Notes: a model not told the origin generated them from the letters alone. Positions 1-6,957 are shown, counted from the stretch's first letter. The stretch: 35,597 nucleotides of DNA from Microbacterium ginsengisoli (GCF_000956535.1 NZ_JYIY01000058.1:1-35597), one strand, 5' to 3'. Numbers and translations are program-made.

Positions 1-50
1 AGACGGCAGAACGTGGTCAGGTCAGGGGTCACGAACGTAGGGTGGTGCAA
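1..50 (-). CDS. Transposase N-terminus (ISL3-like), partial
   Basis: Only about 16 codons are visible, read leftwards from a TTG at 50-48 and running off the window. The translation is MHHPTFVTPDLTTFCR. A short lead followed by PDLTTFCRLD resembles the N-terminus of actinobacterial ISL3-family transposases, as I recall them. There is no in-frame ATG just upstream, so the start is uncertain. It points away from the truncated GH18 gene, as expected for an element inserted into that gene. Too little is present to see zinc-finger or DDE residues. Confidence 0.35.
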   Translation of the reverse strand, partial: MHHPTFVTPDLTTFCR

Positions 51-103
51 GTCGAGGTCTTCCGGCGGATGGTGAGCGTGAGAACTTCCATCCTGGAAGA
101 CCT
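1..103 (-). mobile_element. End of an insertion sequence, probably ISL3-like
   Basis: The first ~100 bases do not belong to the GH18 gene that follows. On the minus strand they encode the start of a transposase-like protein. A perfect 13-base inverted repeat, GTCGAGGTCTTCC at 51-63 and GGAAGACCTCGAC at 95-107, lies here, and the element end probably falls within or near 95-107. The exact boundary and any target duplication cannot be set, because only one end is in the window. The ISL3 assignment rests on recalled similarity of a 16-residue N-terminus and is tentative. Confidence 0.4.
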
Positions 104-107
104 CGAC
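51..107. repeat. 13-bp perfect inverted repeat near IS end
   Basis: GTCGAGGTCTTCC (51-63) pairs with GGAAGACCTCGAC (95-107) across a 31-base loop. Similarity extends imperfectly beyond the core: GGCGGATGG follows the left arm, and AGGATGG follows the right arm read in reverse complement. It may be the terminal inverted repeat plus a subterminal copy used by the transposase, or a hairpin shielding the transposase start from outside transcription. Confidence 0.6.
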
Positions 108-1273
108 GCCTATCCGCGAACCAGCCGGCGGTCCCGGGCTACACCCTCAACTGCGAAGAGACCCACAACGGCACCGTCGGCACCGGCCAGCCCTGGACGG
201 CCACAGGCAGCTGCGGTGGCAGCACGCCGACCCCGACGCCGACCTCCAGTCCGACGGCCTCTCCGACGCCGACCCCGACGCCCACGGTGACCCCGACGCC
301 CACACCGTCGACCGGCACGGCGCCCGGCTTCCTGTTCAGCCCGTACAAGGACGCCACCATCTCGATGAACTGGAACACGCTGAAGCTCCAGACGGCTGTC
401 ACCGGCACCGCGCGACCGCTGATCGGCGCGGGTGGTGTGCTCGGCAGTTCGGCGACCTCCCTCCGGGCGGTCACCCTGGGCTTTGCGACCGGCACCTGCA
501 CGGGCGAGAACTGGGGAGGGGTGGATGCGGCATCCTTCGCGGCCGCGAACATCGCATCCCTCGATGCGGCCGGCGTCGACTACGTCATCTCGACCGGTGG
601 CGCGGCCGGCACCTTCACGTGCGGCAGTGCGGCGGGCCTCACGTCGTTCATCGCGCGCTATGCGTCAAGCCACCTCGTCGGCATCGACTTCGACATCGAG
701 GGCGGTCAGTCGCCGGCGCAGATCTCGAGCCTGGTGGCGTCGGCGGCCGGCGCGCAGAGCGCCTACCCGAACCTGCGCTTCTCGTTCACCCTCGCGACCC
801 TCGCGGCGAGCGACGGCAGCTACGGCGGCCTGAACTCGACCGGAGCCGCGGTGGTGCAGGCCATCCAGGCGTCGTCGCTGACGAACTACACGGTCAACCT
901 CATGACCATGGACTTCGGCTCCGCCTCGGCGACCAACTGCGTCGTCGTCTCCGGCAGCTGCGACATGGGTCGCTCGGCGGTGCAGGCCGCGGTCAACCTG
1001 AACCACAGCTACGGGGTGCCGTTCTCGAAGATCGAGCTCACGCCGATGATCGGGGTCAACGACGTGTCCAGCGAGGTGTTCACCCTTGCCGACATCACGA
1101 CGGTCGCGAACTACGCCAAGAGCGCGGGCCTCGCCGGCGTGCACTTCTGGTTGCTCGACCGGGATGTCCCGTGCGCGACGCCGACCTCGACCGCGTCTGC
1201 CACGTGCAACTCGGTGTCGTCGGGCACGTCGTCGCTGGCCTACACCAACGGGTTCCTCAGCGCCTTGAGCTGA
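104..1273 (+). CDS. GH18-family glycoside hydrolase (chitinase-like), 5'-truncated
   Basis: A secreted-type glycosidase whose catalytic domain fits glycoside hydrolase family 18. The active-site strand reads GIDFDIEGG, matching DxxDxDxE-type GH18 signatures, with the predicted acid/base Glu at 698-700. A later strand, VNLMTMDFG, and the last, GVHFWLLDRD with its Trp, match the GH18 barrel. Upstream lies a Thr/Pro-rich linker (224-310) of the kind that joins binding modules to catalytic domains, and before it a short Cys-containing segment (about 137-220) that may be the end of a carbohydrate-binding module. The frame is open to 41 but no signal peptide or plausible start is present; sequence before about 104 belongs to the IS, so the gene is cut. 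The GTG at 287 could start translation but would give a protein without export signal. A strong terminator follows the stop. Substrate (chitin or another beta-1,4 glycan) is inferred from family only. Confidence 0.75.
   Translation, partial: RRLSANQPAVPGYTLNCEETHNGTVGTGQPWTATGSCGGSTPTPTPTSSPTASPTPTPTPTVTPTPTPSTGTAPGFLFSPYKDATISMNWNTLKLQTAVTGTARPLIGAGGVLGSSATSLRAVTLGFATGTCTGENWGGVDAASFAAANIASLDAAGVDYVISTGGAAGTFTCGSAAGLTSFIARYASSHLVGIDFDIEGGQSPAQISSLVASAAGAQSAYPNLRFSFTLATLAASDGSYGGLNSTGAAVVQAIQASSLTNYTVNLMTMDFGSASATNCVVVSGSCDMGRSAVQAAVNLNHSYGVPFSKIELTPMIGVNDVSSEVFTLADITTVANYAKSAGLAGVHFWLLDRDVPCATPTSTASATCNSVSSGTSSLAYTNGFLSALS
224..310 (+). repeat. ACG/CCG low-complexity repeat coding a Thr-Pro linker
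   Basis: Tandem ACGCCG/ACCCCG units encode a Pro-Thr-Ser linker in the GH18 gene. This is typical of extracellular multidomain glycosidases of actinobacteria. Such repeats are prone to slippage, so the unit number may vary among strains. Confidence 0.8.
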
Positions 1274-1278
1274 GAGAC

Positions 1279-1314
1279 AAGGGGGTGTCCGTGCGCTGGC
1301 ACGGGCACCCCCTT
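1279..1314 (+). terminator. Rho-independent-type hairpin after GH18 gene
   Basis: A 16-bp stem (1279-1294 with 1299-1314, one G-T wobble) with a GCTG loop begins 5 bases after the stop codon. The stem starts AAGGGGGTG and ends CACCCCCTT. There is no long U tract, as is common in high-G+C actinobacteria. Confidence 0.85.
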
Positions 1315-1365
1315 CCCTCCCGCACTGCGCACGCATACGCGCCGGTCTGGTGGGAGGATCACCGC

Positions 1366-1788
1366 ATGGTCGATCCCCTGGACCCCGGACCCTTCTTCCA
1401 CGGCACGACGGCAGACCTGCAGCCGGGTGATCTCCTCACGGCCGGGCATCGCTCGAACTACCGTCCCGAGGTGGTCATGAACCACGTCTACTTCACGGCG
1501 CTCGTCGACGGCGCCGGGCTCGCGGCGGAGATCGCCGCCGAACTCTCCGGCGACGGCGCGACGCCGAGGGTCTATGCGGTCGAGCCGACGGGAGCGTTCG
1601 AGAACGATCCGAACGTCACCGACAAGAAGTTCCCCGGTAACCCCACGCGCTCCTTCCGCAGCGCTTCGTCGCTGCGGGTGCTCGACGAGGTCGCCGACTG
1701 GAATCGACTCGCCCCCGACGCGCGTGCCGCGTGGCGGGAGCGGCTCGCGGTGATCCGTGCCGGAGGCGGCGGCGAGATCCTCAACTGA
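1366..1788 (+). CDS. arr: NAD(+)--rifampin ADP-ribosyltransferase
   Basis: A cytoplasmic enzyme that transfers ADP-ribose from NAD+ to rifamycins and inactivates them. The protein is 140 residues, the normal Arr length. It begins with the Arr-type FFHGT segment (His12), has the NHVYFTA strand, and carries the highly conserved block DPNVTDKKFPGNPTRSFRS in the second half. The start ATG has a good ribosome-binding site, GGGAGGA at 1352-1358. It is a single-gene unit between the GH18 terminator and the convergent LLM gene. Codon use and G+C match the neighbours, so it looks like a resident chromosomal Arr rather than a recent integron cassette. Rifampin resistance is a family-based inference. 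No regulatory site is evident. Confidence 0.93.
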   Translation: MVDPLDPGPFFHGTTADLQPGDLLTAGHRSNYRPEVVMNHVYFTALVDGAGLAAEIAAELSGDGATPRVYAVEPTGAFENDPNVTDKKFPGNPTRSFRSASSLRVLDEVADWNRLAPDARAAWRERLAVIRAGGGGEILN

Positions 1789-1790
1789 GT

Positions 1791-1826
1791 CGCGACCTGA
1801 GCTCAAACCTCCGCGACCTGAGCTCA
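1791..1826. repeat. 15-bp direct repeat between convergent arr and LLM genes
   Basis: CGCGACCTGAGCTCA occurs at 1791-1805 and again at 1812-1826, a 21-base period. Each copy contains the palindrome GAGCTC, so the pair can also fold as GAGCTCA...TGAGCTC. It fills the gap between two convergent stop codons and includes the LLM stop. It may be a bidirectional terminator or a small dispersed intergenic repeat. Confidence 0.6.
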
Positions 1827-2858
1827 GACCGTCGCGACGGTCGGCTCCCACCCGAGCGCGGGTGCGATATACGTCGCGAACGACTCCATGAGGCGCAGAT
1901 TGAACGCGACGCCGAGTTGGCTCGGGATCGTGATCATGAGAGAGTCCGCGCTGTGCAGGGCCTCGTCCTGCCGCAGCTGCTCGACGAGCACGTCGGGCTC
2001 TGCCGCGTACGTCTTGCCGAACGTCGAGCGGATGCCGTCGATGACGCCGATCTGGTCATCGCCCGCGCCGCCCCCGAAGTAGCGCGCCTCTTCCGCGGTC
2101 GTGATCGGGAAGATGCTGCGGGAGACGGAGACACGCGGCTCGCCGGGGTGACCGGCCGCCGTCCATGCGCCGCGGAACGCGTCGATCTGCTGCGCCTGCA
2201 GCACGTCGAACGGTGTGCCGTCGGCCTGGGTGAGAAGTGTCGACGACATGAGGTTCACGCCGACGGTTCCGGCCCACTCCGCACTGTCGCGGTTGCCGGC
2301 GCCCCACCAGATGCGTGAGCGCAGGCCGGGGGAGTGCGGCTCGATGCGCTGCAGCCCGGTGCCGCCGCCGAACGGGCTGTACGGGTCGCGCTCGGCGAGC
2401 CCTTCGCCCTCGATCGCGCGCAGGAACAGCGAGAAGTGCTCCCGCGCGATGTCGGCCCCGCGCGGATCCTCCGACCCGGTGTAGCCGAACGCCTCGTACC
2501 CGCGCACAACGGTCTCGGGTGAGCCGCGGCTCACTCCGAGGGCGAGTCGGCCGTCGCTGATGAGATCGACGGCCGCCGCCTCCTCGGCGAGGTAGAGCGG
2601 GTTCTCGTACCGCATGTCGATGACGCCCGTGCCGACCTCGATGCGCGAGGTGCGCGCCGCGATGGCGGCGAGCAGCGGCATGGGAGAGGCCTGCTGGCGC
2701 GCAAAGTGATGCACGCGGAACGCGATGCCGTTCACCCCCAACTCGTCCAGTCCCTGGGCGAGGTCGATCGCCTGGAGCAGCGAGTCCTGGGCGCTCAGCT
2801 GGTGGCCGCCGCCGAGCGGGCCGTAGTGACCGAACGAGAGTGTGCCGAAGCTCTTCAT
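1824..2858 (-). CDS. LLM class flavin-dependent oxidoreductase
   Basis: A 344-residue luciferase-like (TIM-barrel, FMNH2- or F420-type) oxidoreductase; the substrate is unknown. Family features are the N-terminal barrel strand MKSFGTLSFGHYGP, the segment TSRIEVGTGVIDMRYENPLY, and DLISDGRLALGVSRGSPE, which corresponds to the flavin-phosphate region of bacterial luciferase relatives. A longer reading upstream to 2924 exists, but ATG at 2858 is preceded by GGAGG at good spacing and begins directly with the family's first strand, so I choose it. It lies 28 bases downstream of the PAP2 gene on the same strand and may be cotranscribed with it. It converges on arr. Flavin versus F420 use cannot be decided from sequence by eye. 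Confidence 0.88.
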   Translation of the reverse strand: MKSFGTLSFGHYGPLGGGHQLSAQDSLLQAIDLAQGLDELGVNGIAFRVHHFARQQASPMPLLAAIAARTSRIEVGTGVIDMRYENPLYLAEEAAAVDLISDGRLALGVSRGSPETVVRGYEAFGYTGSEDPRGADIAREHFSLFLRAIEGEGLAERDPYSPFGGGTGLQRIEPHSPGLRSRIWWGAGNRDSAEWAGTVGVNLMSSTLLTQADGTPFDVLQAQQIDAFRGAWTAAGHPGEPRVSVSRSIFPITTAEEARYFGGGAGDDQIGVIDGIRSTFGKTYAAEPDVLVEQLRQDEALHSADSLMITIPSQLGVAFNLRLMESFATYIAPALGWEPTVATV

Positions 2859-2886
2859 GTCTGACGCAACCTCCGAGGTGCGGTTT

Positions 2887-3642
2887 CTATTCCGACGAAT
2901 GGATGCCGCGGCTTGCCCGGACATCCCGTACGACGAGCGACGCGCGGTGAGCCGTGATCACGACCGCGAGCCACGCGCCACCGAGGAGCCATCCGGCGAT
3001 CACGTCGGTGAGCCAGTGGTGGCCGAGGAACGCGCGACTGAGACCGACCAGCACCGCGAACGCCGCCGCTCCGATCCCGAGGGCGAGCTTCGCGCCTCGC
3101 GTGCGCCGCCGGAGGATGAGGAGGTAGGCGATGACTCCCACGACCACGACCGCGTTGAGCGTGTGACCGCTGGGGAACGACGGCGTGTACTCATACGGCG
3201 GCACGGCCTGTTCGAGCGGCGGTCGCTCCCGACCGATCACCTGCTTCCCGGCGACGGTCATCAGCAGCGATCCGACTCCGGCGGCGACGATCAGGATCAC
3301 CGGCGTCCAGGAACGGCGCCGCAGGCCGAGCACAAGCGCAGCGACCGCTGCGATGATCGGCATCACGATCGGGCCGGCGAGATCGGTGAACAGCGTCACG
3401 ACGGTGTCGACGACCGGCGAGCGGAGTGTCAGGGCGACGTCGAGCGCCGGCCGGTCGATGCCCGCGATCCCCTCGCCGTTGCCCACGGCGACGGAGTCGT
3501 ACACCTCTTCCGCCAGCCAGCTCAGCGCGTAGGCGAGCAGCCCCCCGATCACCAGGGTGAGGAGAAGGGCCGTGTAGGGGTGCACCTCCGCCGCCGCCCG
3601 CCGCAGCGGAGCAGGAAGGCGCGTGCGGGTGGGGTGCGGCAT
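2887..3642 (-). CDS. PAP2-family membrane phosphatase
   Basis: A 251-residue integral membrane phosphatase of the PAP2 superfamily (phosphatidic acid, undecaprenyl-diphosphate or related lipid phosphates). All three catalytic motifs are intact: KQVIGRERP at 133-141 (KX6RP), PSGH at 157-160, and SRAFLGHHWLTD at 202-213 (SRX5HX3D), which supplies the nucleophilic and acid His. About six membrane segments are visible (near 24-46, 92-108, 113-131, 163-178, 186-204, 213-231), with the active site on the outer face in this family. An upstream in-frame reading to 3792 would run into the divergent GNAT gene; ATG at 3642 has GAAGGA before it and is preferred. The specific lipid substrate is not decidable here. 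Confidence 0.9.
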   Translation of the reverse strand: MPHPTRTRLPAPLRRAAAEVHPYTALLLTLVIGGLLAYALSWLAEEVYDSVAVGNGEGIAGIDRPALDVALTLRSPVVDTVVTLFTDLAGPIVMPIIAAVAALVLGLRRRSWTPVILIVAAGVGSLLMTVAGKQVIGRERPPLEQAVPPYEYTPSFPSGHTLNAVVVVGVIAYLLILRRRTRGAKLALGIGAAAFAVLVGLSRAFLGHHWLTDVIAGWLLGGAWLAVVITAHRASLVVRDVRASRGIHSSE

Positions 3643-3700
3643 CCGATGTCCTTCCTCGCCGGTTCGACGCGTCGCTGTCGATTCTCGCAAAGCCGCTCGG

Positions 3701-3706
3701 TACGCT
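3701..3706 (+). promoter_or_regulatory. -10 element TACGCT for a leaderless GNAT transcript
   Basis: TACGCT ends 6 bases before ATG 3713, which would place transcription start at the start codon. No Shine-Dalgarno sequence is present. The same TANNNT-N6-start arrangement recurs before five other genes in this window. Confidence 0.65.
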
Positions 3707-3712
3707 CGGCCC

Positions 3713-4213
3713 ATGAGCGAGCACACGCTGGGGGACGGGGCCGTGCTGCGTGGGGCGCGGCCGGGCGACGAGGCGGGGATACTCGCGAGCATCCATGCGC
3801 TCGCGGTCTACGAGAACGAGCCCGACGCCGTCGAGACCACGCTCGCCGACCTCACCGGCACCCTCTTCGGCGCGCAGCCCCAGGCCTTCGCGCATGTCGT
3901 CGAGAAGGACGGCGTGATCGTCGGTATCGCCCTCTGGTTCGTCACCTTCTCGACGTGGACAGGTCGTCACGGGATCTGGCTGGAAGACCTGTTCGTCGAC
4001 GAGGCGCACCGCGGGAGCGGGTACGGTACGGCACTCATCGCCGCGCTCGCCGCCGTGTGCGAGGAGCGGGGCTACACCCGCCTCGAGTGGACGGTGCTCG
4101 ACTGGAACGAACCGTCGATCCGCTTCTATCGGGAACTGGGGGCCGTGGCGATGGACGAATGGACGACGCAGCGCCTGTCGGGCGCCGCTCTGCACGCGGT
4201 GGCGACGCGATGA
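3713..4213 (+). CDS. GNAT-family N-acetyltransferase
   Basis: A 166-residue cytoplasmic acetyl-CoA-dependent acetyltransferase. The acetyl-CoA-binding motif A is clear in LEDLFVDEAHRGSGYGTALI (the RGSGYG loop), followed by the motif B-like WNEPSIRFYRELGA. The protein begins with a typical GNAT first strand, LRGARPGDEAGI. The overall pattern (LEDLFV, WNEPSIRFYRELGA) resembles the diamine/spermidine acetyltransferase branch, but the acceptor substrate is not known. The start has no ribosome-binding site but lies 6 bases after a TACGCT -10 element. The stop overlaps the ATG of the next gene (ATGA), indicating a two-gene operon. It is divergent from the PAP2 gene with 70 bases between starts. Confidence 0.88.
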   Translation: MSEHTLGDGAVLRGARPGDEAGILASIHALAVYENEPDAVETTLADLTGTLFGAQPQAFAHVVEKDGVIVGIALWFVTFSTWTGRHGIWLEDLFVDEAHRGSGYGTALIAALAAVCEERGYTRLEWTVLDWNEPSIRFYRELGAVAMDEWTTQRLSGAALHAVATR

Positions 4214-4971
4214 GGGTCGCGGTCTTCGGGGCCACGGGTGCCGCGGGTCGACGGATCGTGGATGCCGCCACCCGCCGTGGGCACGACGTGCTCGCCCTGT
4301 CGCGGGCGACGGGTGTCGACGTGCTCGTCCTCGACCAGGTGCGTGACGCGCTCGCCGGAGCGGATGCGGTCATCGATGCGGTGAACACGCCGACCTTGCA
4401 CGCGCAGGAGGCGACGGAGTTCTTCCGGGCAGCGGCCGCCAACATCGTGCGCGCGTCGGCCGAGCACGGTGTGACGCGTGTCGTCGCGCTCTCGATCGTC
4501 GGCATCGACCGCAACCCCCACGGCTACTACGCCGGCAAGCTCGCACAGGAACGGGTCTACGCAGACGCGTCCGTGTCGCACACGATCGTCCGCGCGACGC
4601 AGTTCCACGAGTTCGCCGGGCAGATCTGGTCGTCAGGCGGATGGGGCCCGGTGCACGCGGTGTTCCCGGCGCGCCTGCAGCCTGTCGATCTGGGAGAGCT
4701 CGCCGAGATCCTGGTGGACGCCGTCGAGGACGCGGAGGCGGGTGGCATCCGTCACGTCGCCGGGCCCCGCGTCGAGGAGCTTCCGCGTCTCGTGAAGGCG
4801 TGGGCGCGCGCGACCGGTCACCGGGGGATCCGGTTTCCGATCCCCGCGGCGACCGATCAGCTCAAGGGCATGCGCGACGGTGCGAACCTGCCGGACGCGG
4901 CGCTCGACGCGCCGCTGATCGTCGGCACGATCGACTTCGACGCCTGGCTCGCGACGCAGCGCACCCGCTGA
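4210..4971 (+). CDS. NAD(P)-binding (NmrA/SDR-like) protein
   Basis: A 253-residue atypical short-chain dehydrogenase-like protein. The N-terminal Rossmann motif MRVAVFGATGAAGRRI gives GxxGxxG at 8-14. The region VVALSIVGIDRNPHGYYAGKLAQE contains a YxxxK (YYAGK) where SDRs have catalytic Tyr/Lys, and TIVRATQFHEF is the strand typical of NmrA/YwnB-like proteins. Reaction unknown: members act as quinone or nucleoside-sugar reductases or as NADP sensors. The ATG overlaps the GNAT stop by 4 bases, so the two are translationally coupled. A long upstream extension of the same frame exists but lies antisense to PAP2 and overlaps GNAT, and is not real. Confidence 0.85.
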   Translation: MRVAVFGATGAAGRRIVDAATRRGHDVLALSRATGVDVLVLDQVRDALAGADAVIDAVNTPTLHAQEATEFFRAAAANIVRASAEHGVTRVVALSIVGIDRNPHGYYAGKLAQERVYADASVSHTIVRATQFHEFAGQIWSSGGWGPVHAVFPARLQPVDLGELAEILVDAVEDAEAGGIRHVAGPRVEELPRLVKAWARATGHRGIRFPIPAATDQLKGMRDGANLPDAALDAPLIVGTIDFDAWLATQRTR

Positions 4972-4990
4972 GTCGGCCCACCCCTCAGCG
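4966..4990. terminator. Possible bidirectional hairpin between convergent stops
   Basis: CGCTGAG (4966-4972) pairs with CTCAGCG (4984-4990) over an 11-base loop. Both arms include the stop codons of the two convergent genes. The stem is only 7 bp and has no U tract, so the call is weak. Confidence 0.35.
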
Positions 4991-5473
4991 ACTCGCGACT
5001 TCGCGTACGAACGCGTCGACGTGCGCGCGCAGCGCGGTGATGCGCTCGGTGCGGGCGAGCTCGGGGTCGAACCCGGCGAACGAGCGGGCGGGGCGTCGGC
5101 GCACGTTCGCGGAGCACTCGAATCGTGCGCACACGAGCGTGCCGATCCCGTCGCCGCGACGCCCGGCCGCACCCGCTCGGCGTGCGGTGAAGAGCACCAC
5201 GTCGTTCGGAAGTTCGACGTCGGAGCACCATGAGCACTGCGGGCGGCTGCGCGTGCGGGTCTCGGCCTCACGCAGCAGAACCCCGACGGGCTCGCCGTCG
5301 ATGTCGGCGACGACGCAGCCGACGAGGGGCGCTCGGCGGTCGCGCCAGCCGAGGAAGTCGAGCGAGGACCAGTCTCGGCCGGCGAGATCATCGGGGAGCA
5401 CGAGGCTCTTCCGCTCGGAGATGGAGGCATTGACAAGACACGCGCGCAGGCGCGCGTCGTCGAGGGGACGCAT
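4985..5473 (-). CDS. FBP-domain zinc-finger protein (EF-G-binding type)
   Basis: A 162-residue protein resembling the FBP family, which shares the C-terminal treble-clef zinc finger of FusB-type elongation factor G-binding proteins. Visible features are an N-terminal helical section, the strand WSSLDFLGWRDRRAP, a CSWCSD pair, and a second cysteine pair in LVCARFECSANVRRRP, which together could bind one zinc. In FusB the finger contacts EF-G and frees it from fusidic-acid-stalled ribosomes; whether this protein does so is inference. Start: ATG 5473 with AAAGG upstream is preferred over a longer reading to 5527 that lacks one. It may be read from the MarC promoter, 193 bases upstream. Confidence 0.75.
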   Translation of the reverse strand: MRPLDDARLRACLVNASISERKSLVLPDDLAGRDWSSLDFLGWRDRRAPLVGCVVADIDGEPVGVLLREAETRTRSRPQCSWCSDVELPNDVVLFTARRAGAAGRRGDGIGTLVCARFECSANVRRRPARSFAGFDPELARTERITALRAHVDAFVREVASR

Positions 5474-5666
5474 GGAGAAGACCTTTCGAGATTGACGATC
5501 CGGCGAGCCGGCGGAAGAGGTGCGCACTCGCAGAGGTGCGCGCGACGAAGGCGCTCAGCGCGCCGTCGATGCCGATGCACGGGGCATCGGCGACCTCCTC
5601 ACGCCCGAGGGCGTCGTCTTCCCGTTGTTCACGGCGGCAGTCTATGCCCGCCGGTGTCCGCGCGGA
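5474..5666. other. 193-bp intergenic region with a small hairpin
   Basis: No convincing gene. It holds a perfect 8-bp inverted repeat, GCCGATGC (5571-5578) with GCATCGGC (5584-5591), which may terminate or attenuate transcription leaving marC leftwards. A short direct repeat AGAGGTGCGC occurs twice near 5516-5545. Confidence 0.4.
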
Positions 5667-6320
5667 TCAGAGCGAGGGGACGGCGGCGAGCACGCCGTGG
5701 ATGGCCAGCTCCACCCCGATCGCGAGGATGAGGAAGCCCATCACCCGGGTGAGCGCCCCGATCCCCGTCGGTCCGAGCTTGTCCACCAGCGGGGTGCCGT
5801 AGCGCAGCACGAGGGCGACGACCACGGCGATCACGACGGATGCCGCGGCGATCGCGACCCGGTCGAGGACGTCGGGGTTGCGCGCGGCGAGCCCGATCAC
5901 GACGCCGATGGCACCTGGCCCGGCGACCAGCGGCAGGGCCATGGGGGAGAAGCTGATGTCGGCCTTGGCCTGGGCTTCGGCCTGCTCGTCGGGGGTCGCG
6001 ACGACGCGGGGCACGATCATGCCGAATCCGGCGTGCATGACCACCAGTCCGCCGGCGATCTGCAGGGCCGCGAGGCTGATCCCGAGCACCGAGAGCAGCA
6101 CGGTGCCGATCGCCGTGAAGACCACGAGGATGCCGCCGACGTAGAGGCCCGTGCGCCACGCCTGCGCGTGCTGCGTGCGTGCGTCGAATCTCGACGTGAG
6201 TCCGGCGAACGCGGCGACGGCGCCGAGGGGGTTCGTGATCGGCAGGAGGGCGGCGAGCGTCGCGATGAAGACGGTGATCACCCCCACATTGTGGCCGATG
6301 GGAGGTCGAGCTCGCGGCAT
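5667..6320 (-). CDS. MarC-family integral membrane protein
   Basis: A 217-residue MarC/UPF0056-family membrane protein with about six membrane segments. Family signatures are the first-helix motif LLPITNPLGAVAAF (the PITNPLG match), the middle segment ADISFSPMALPLVAGPGAIG (PLxAGPGAI), and GPTGIGALTRVMGFLILAIG near the end. Function is unresolved; early claims of a role in multiple antibiotic resistance were withdrawn for E. coli MarC. The ATG at 6320 gives an 11-residue hydrophilic lead; an in-frame GTG a few codons later is an alternative. Its start is only 28 bases from the divergent TetR start, so the two promoters must overlap and the regulator may control marC. Confidence 0.9.
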   Translation of the reverse strand: MPRARPPIGHNVGVITVFIATLAALLPITNPLGAVAAFAGLTSRFDARTQHAQAWRTGLYVGGILVVFTAIGTVLLSVLGISLAALQIAGGLVVMHAGFGMIVPRVVATPDEQAEAQAKADISFSPMALPLVAGPGAIGVVIGLAARNPDVLDRVAIAAASVVIAVVVALVLRYGTPLVDKLGPTGIGALTRVMGFLILAIGVELAIHGVLAAVPSL

Positions 6321-6348
6321 CGGCGGTCATTGGCGCCATGATGGGTGG

Positions 6349-6957
6349 ATGGCCGACGACCCCCGCCAGGTGCGCACCCGCGCCGCGCTCGACGCGGCGC
6401 TGCGCGCCCTGCTGCGAGAGCGGCGCCTTGACCAGATCACCGTCTCCGATCTGTGCCGCGAGGCCGGCGTGCACCGCACCACCTTCTACGGGCACGCGAC
6501 CGATGTGCTCGACTTCGCGATGCGCTCTTTCGCCGGCGAGATCGACCGACTCGGCACCGTCGACGCCGACGCCCAGGGCGGCGACGCCGAGGCGCTGGCG
6601 GTCGTCTACACCTCGGCACTCGTTGACACACTCGACGCGGTCGTCGCCGAGCGCGACGTCTACCGGGCGCTCTTCGGGGGCCCGACCGGCGCTGTGTTCG
6701 GGGGGATGCTCGCACAGCGGCTCGCCGAACGCGCCGAGATCGCGCTGCACTCCTTCACCGCCCGCGCGGTCGCGGGTGCGCCGACGGATGCCGCGGCCCG
6801 CCGTGAGGCGGCCGCGTACATCGGAGCCGGCGTCGCCGCGTTCATCCGCGCCTTCGCGGGTGTCGACGACCGCGAGACGGCGGAGGCCGCCGAGCGGGCC
6901 AGAGCGCTCCTACCGGCGTGGTGGCCCGGCACCCCTGCGGCATCCGATCGCTTCTGA
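6349..6957 (+). CDS. TetR/AcrR-family transcriptional regulator
   Basis: A 202-residue repressor-type protein. The N-terminal helix-turn-helix is at about 28-50 (ITVSDLCREAGVHRTTFYGH), the standard TetR recognition pattern with TFY-H. The C-terminal part is helical with no recognisable ligand signature; it fits the TetR_C_33-like type. The ATG at 6349 follows CATGAT by 6 bases, a weak match to the leaderless -10 pattern, and has no good ribosome-binding site. Its divergence from marC with a 28-base gap suggests autoregulation and control of marC. The stop TGA also forms the TGN of an extended -10 for rpsA. Confidence 0.9.
   Translation: MADDPRQVRTRAALDAALRALLRERRLDQITVSDLCREAGVHRTTFYGHATDVLDFAMRSFAGEIDRLGTVDADAQGGDAEALAVVYTSALVDTLDAVVAERDVYRALFGGPTGAVFGGMLAQRLAERAEIALHSFTARAVAGAPTDAAARREAAAYIGAGVAAFIRAFAGVDDRETAEAAERARALLPAWWPGTPAASDRF

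Noticed and set aside
287..289. GTG 287 as the true start of the GH18 protein
   Set aside because: It lies inside the Thr-Pro linker, has no export signal after it, and the frame is open with module-like sequence upstream; the gene is better read as truncated.
42..290. Small forward frame (82 codons) at the left end
   Set aside because: Second half is Arg-rich shadow of the linker; first half is antisense to the IS; no ribosome-binding site.
2842..4209. Upstream extension of the NAD(P)-binding protein frame
   Set aside because: It is antisense to PAP2 and overlaps GNAT in another frame; only the part from ATG 4210 carries a Rossmann motif and it has an ATGA coupling to GNAT.
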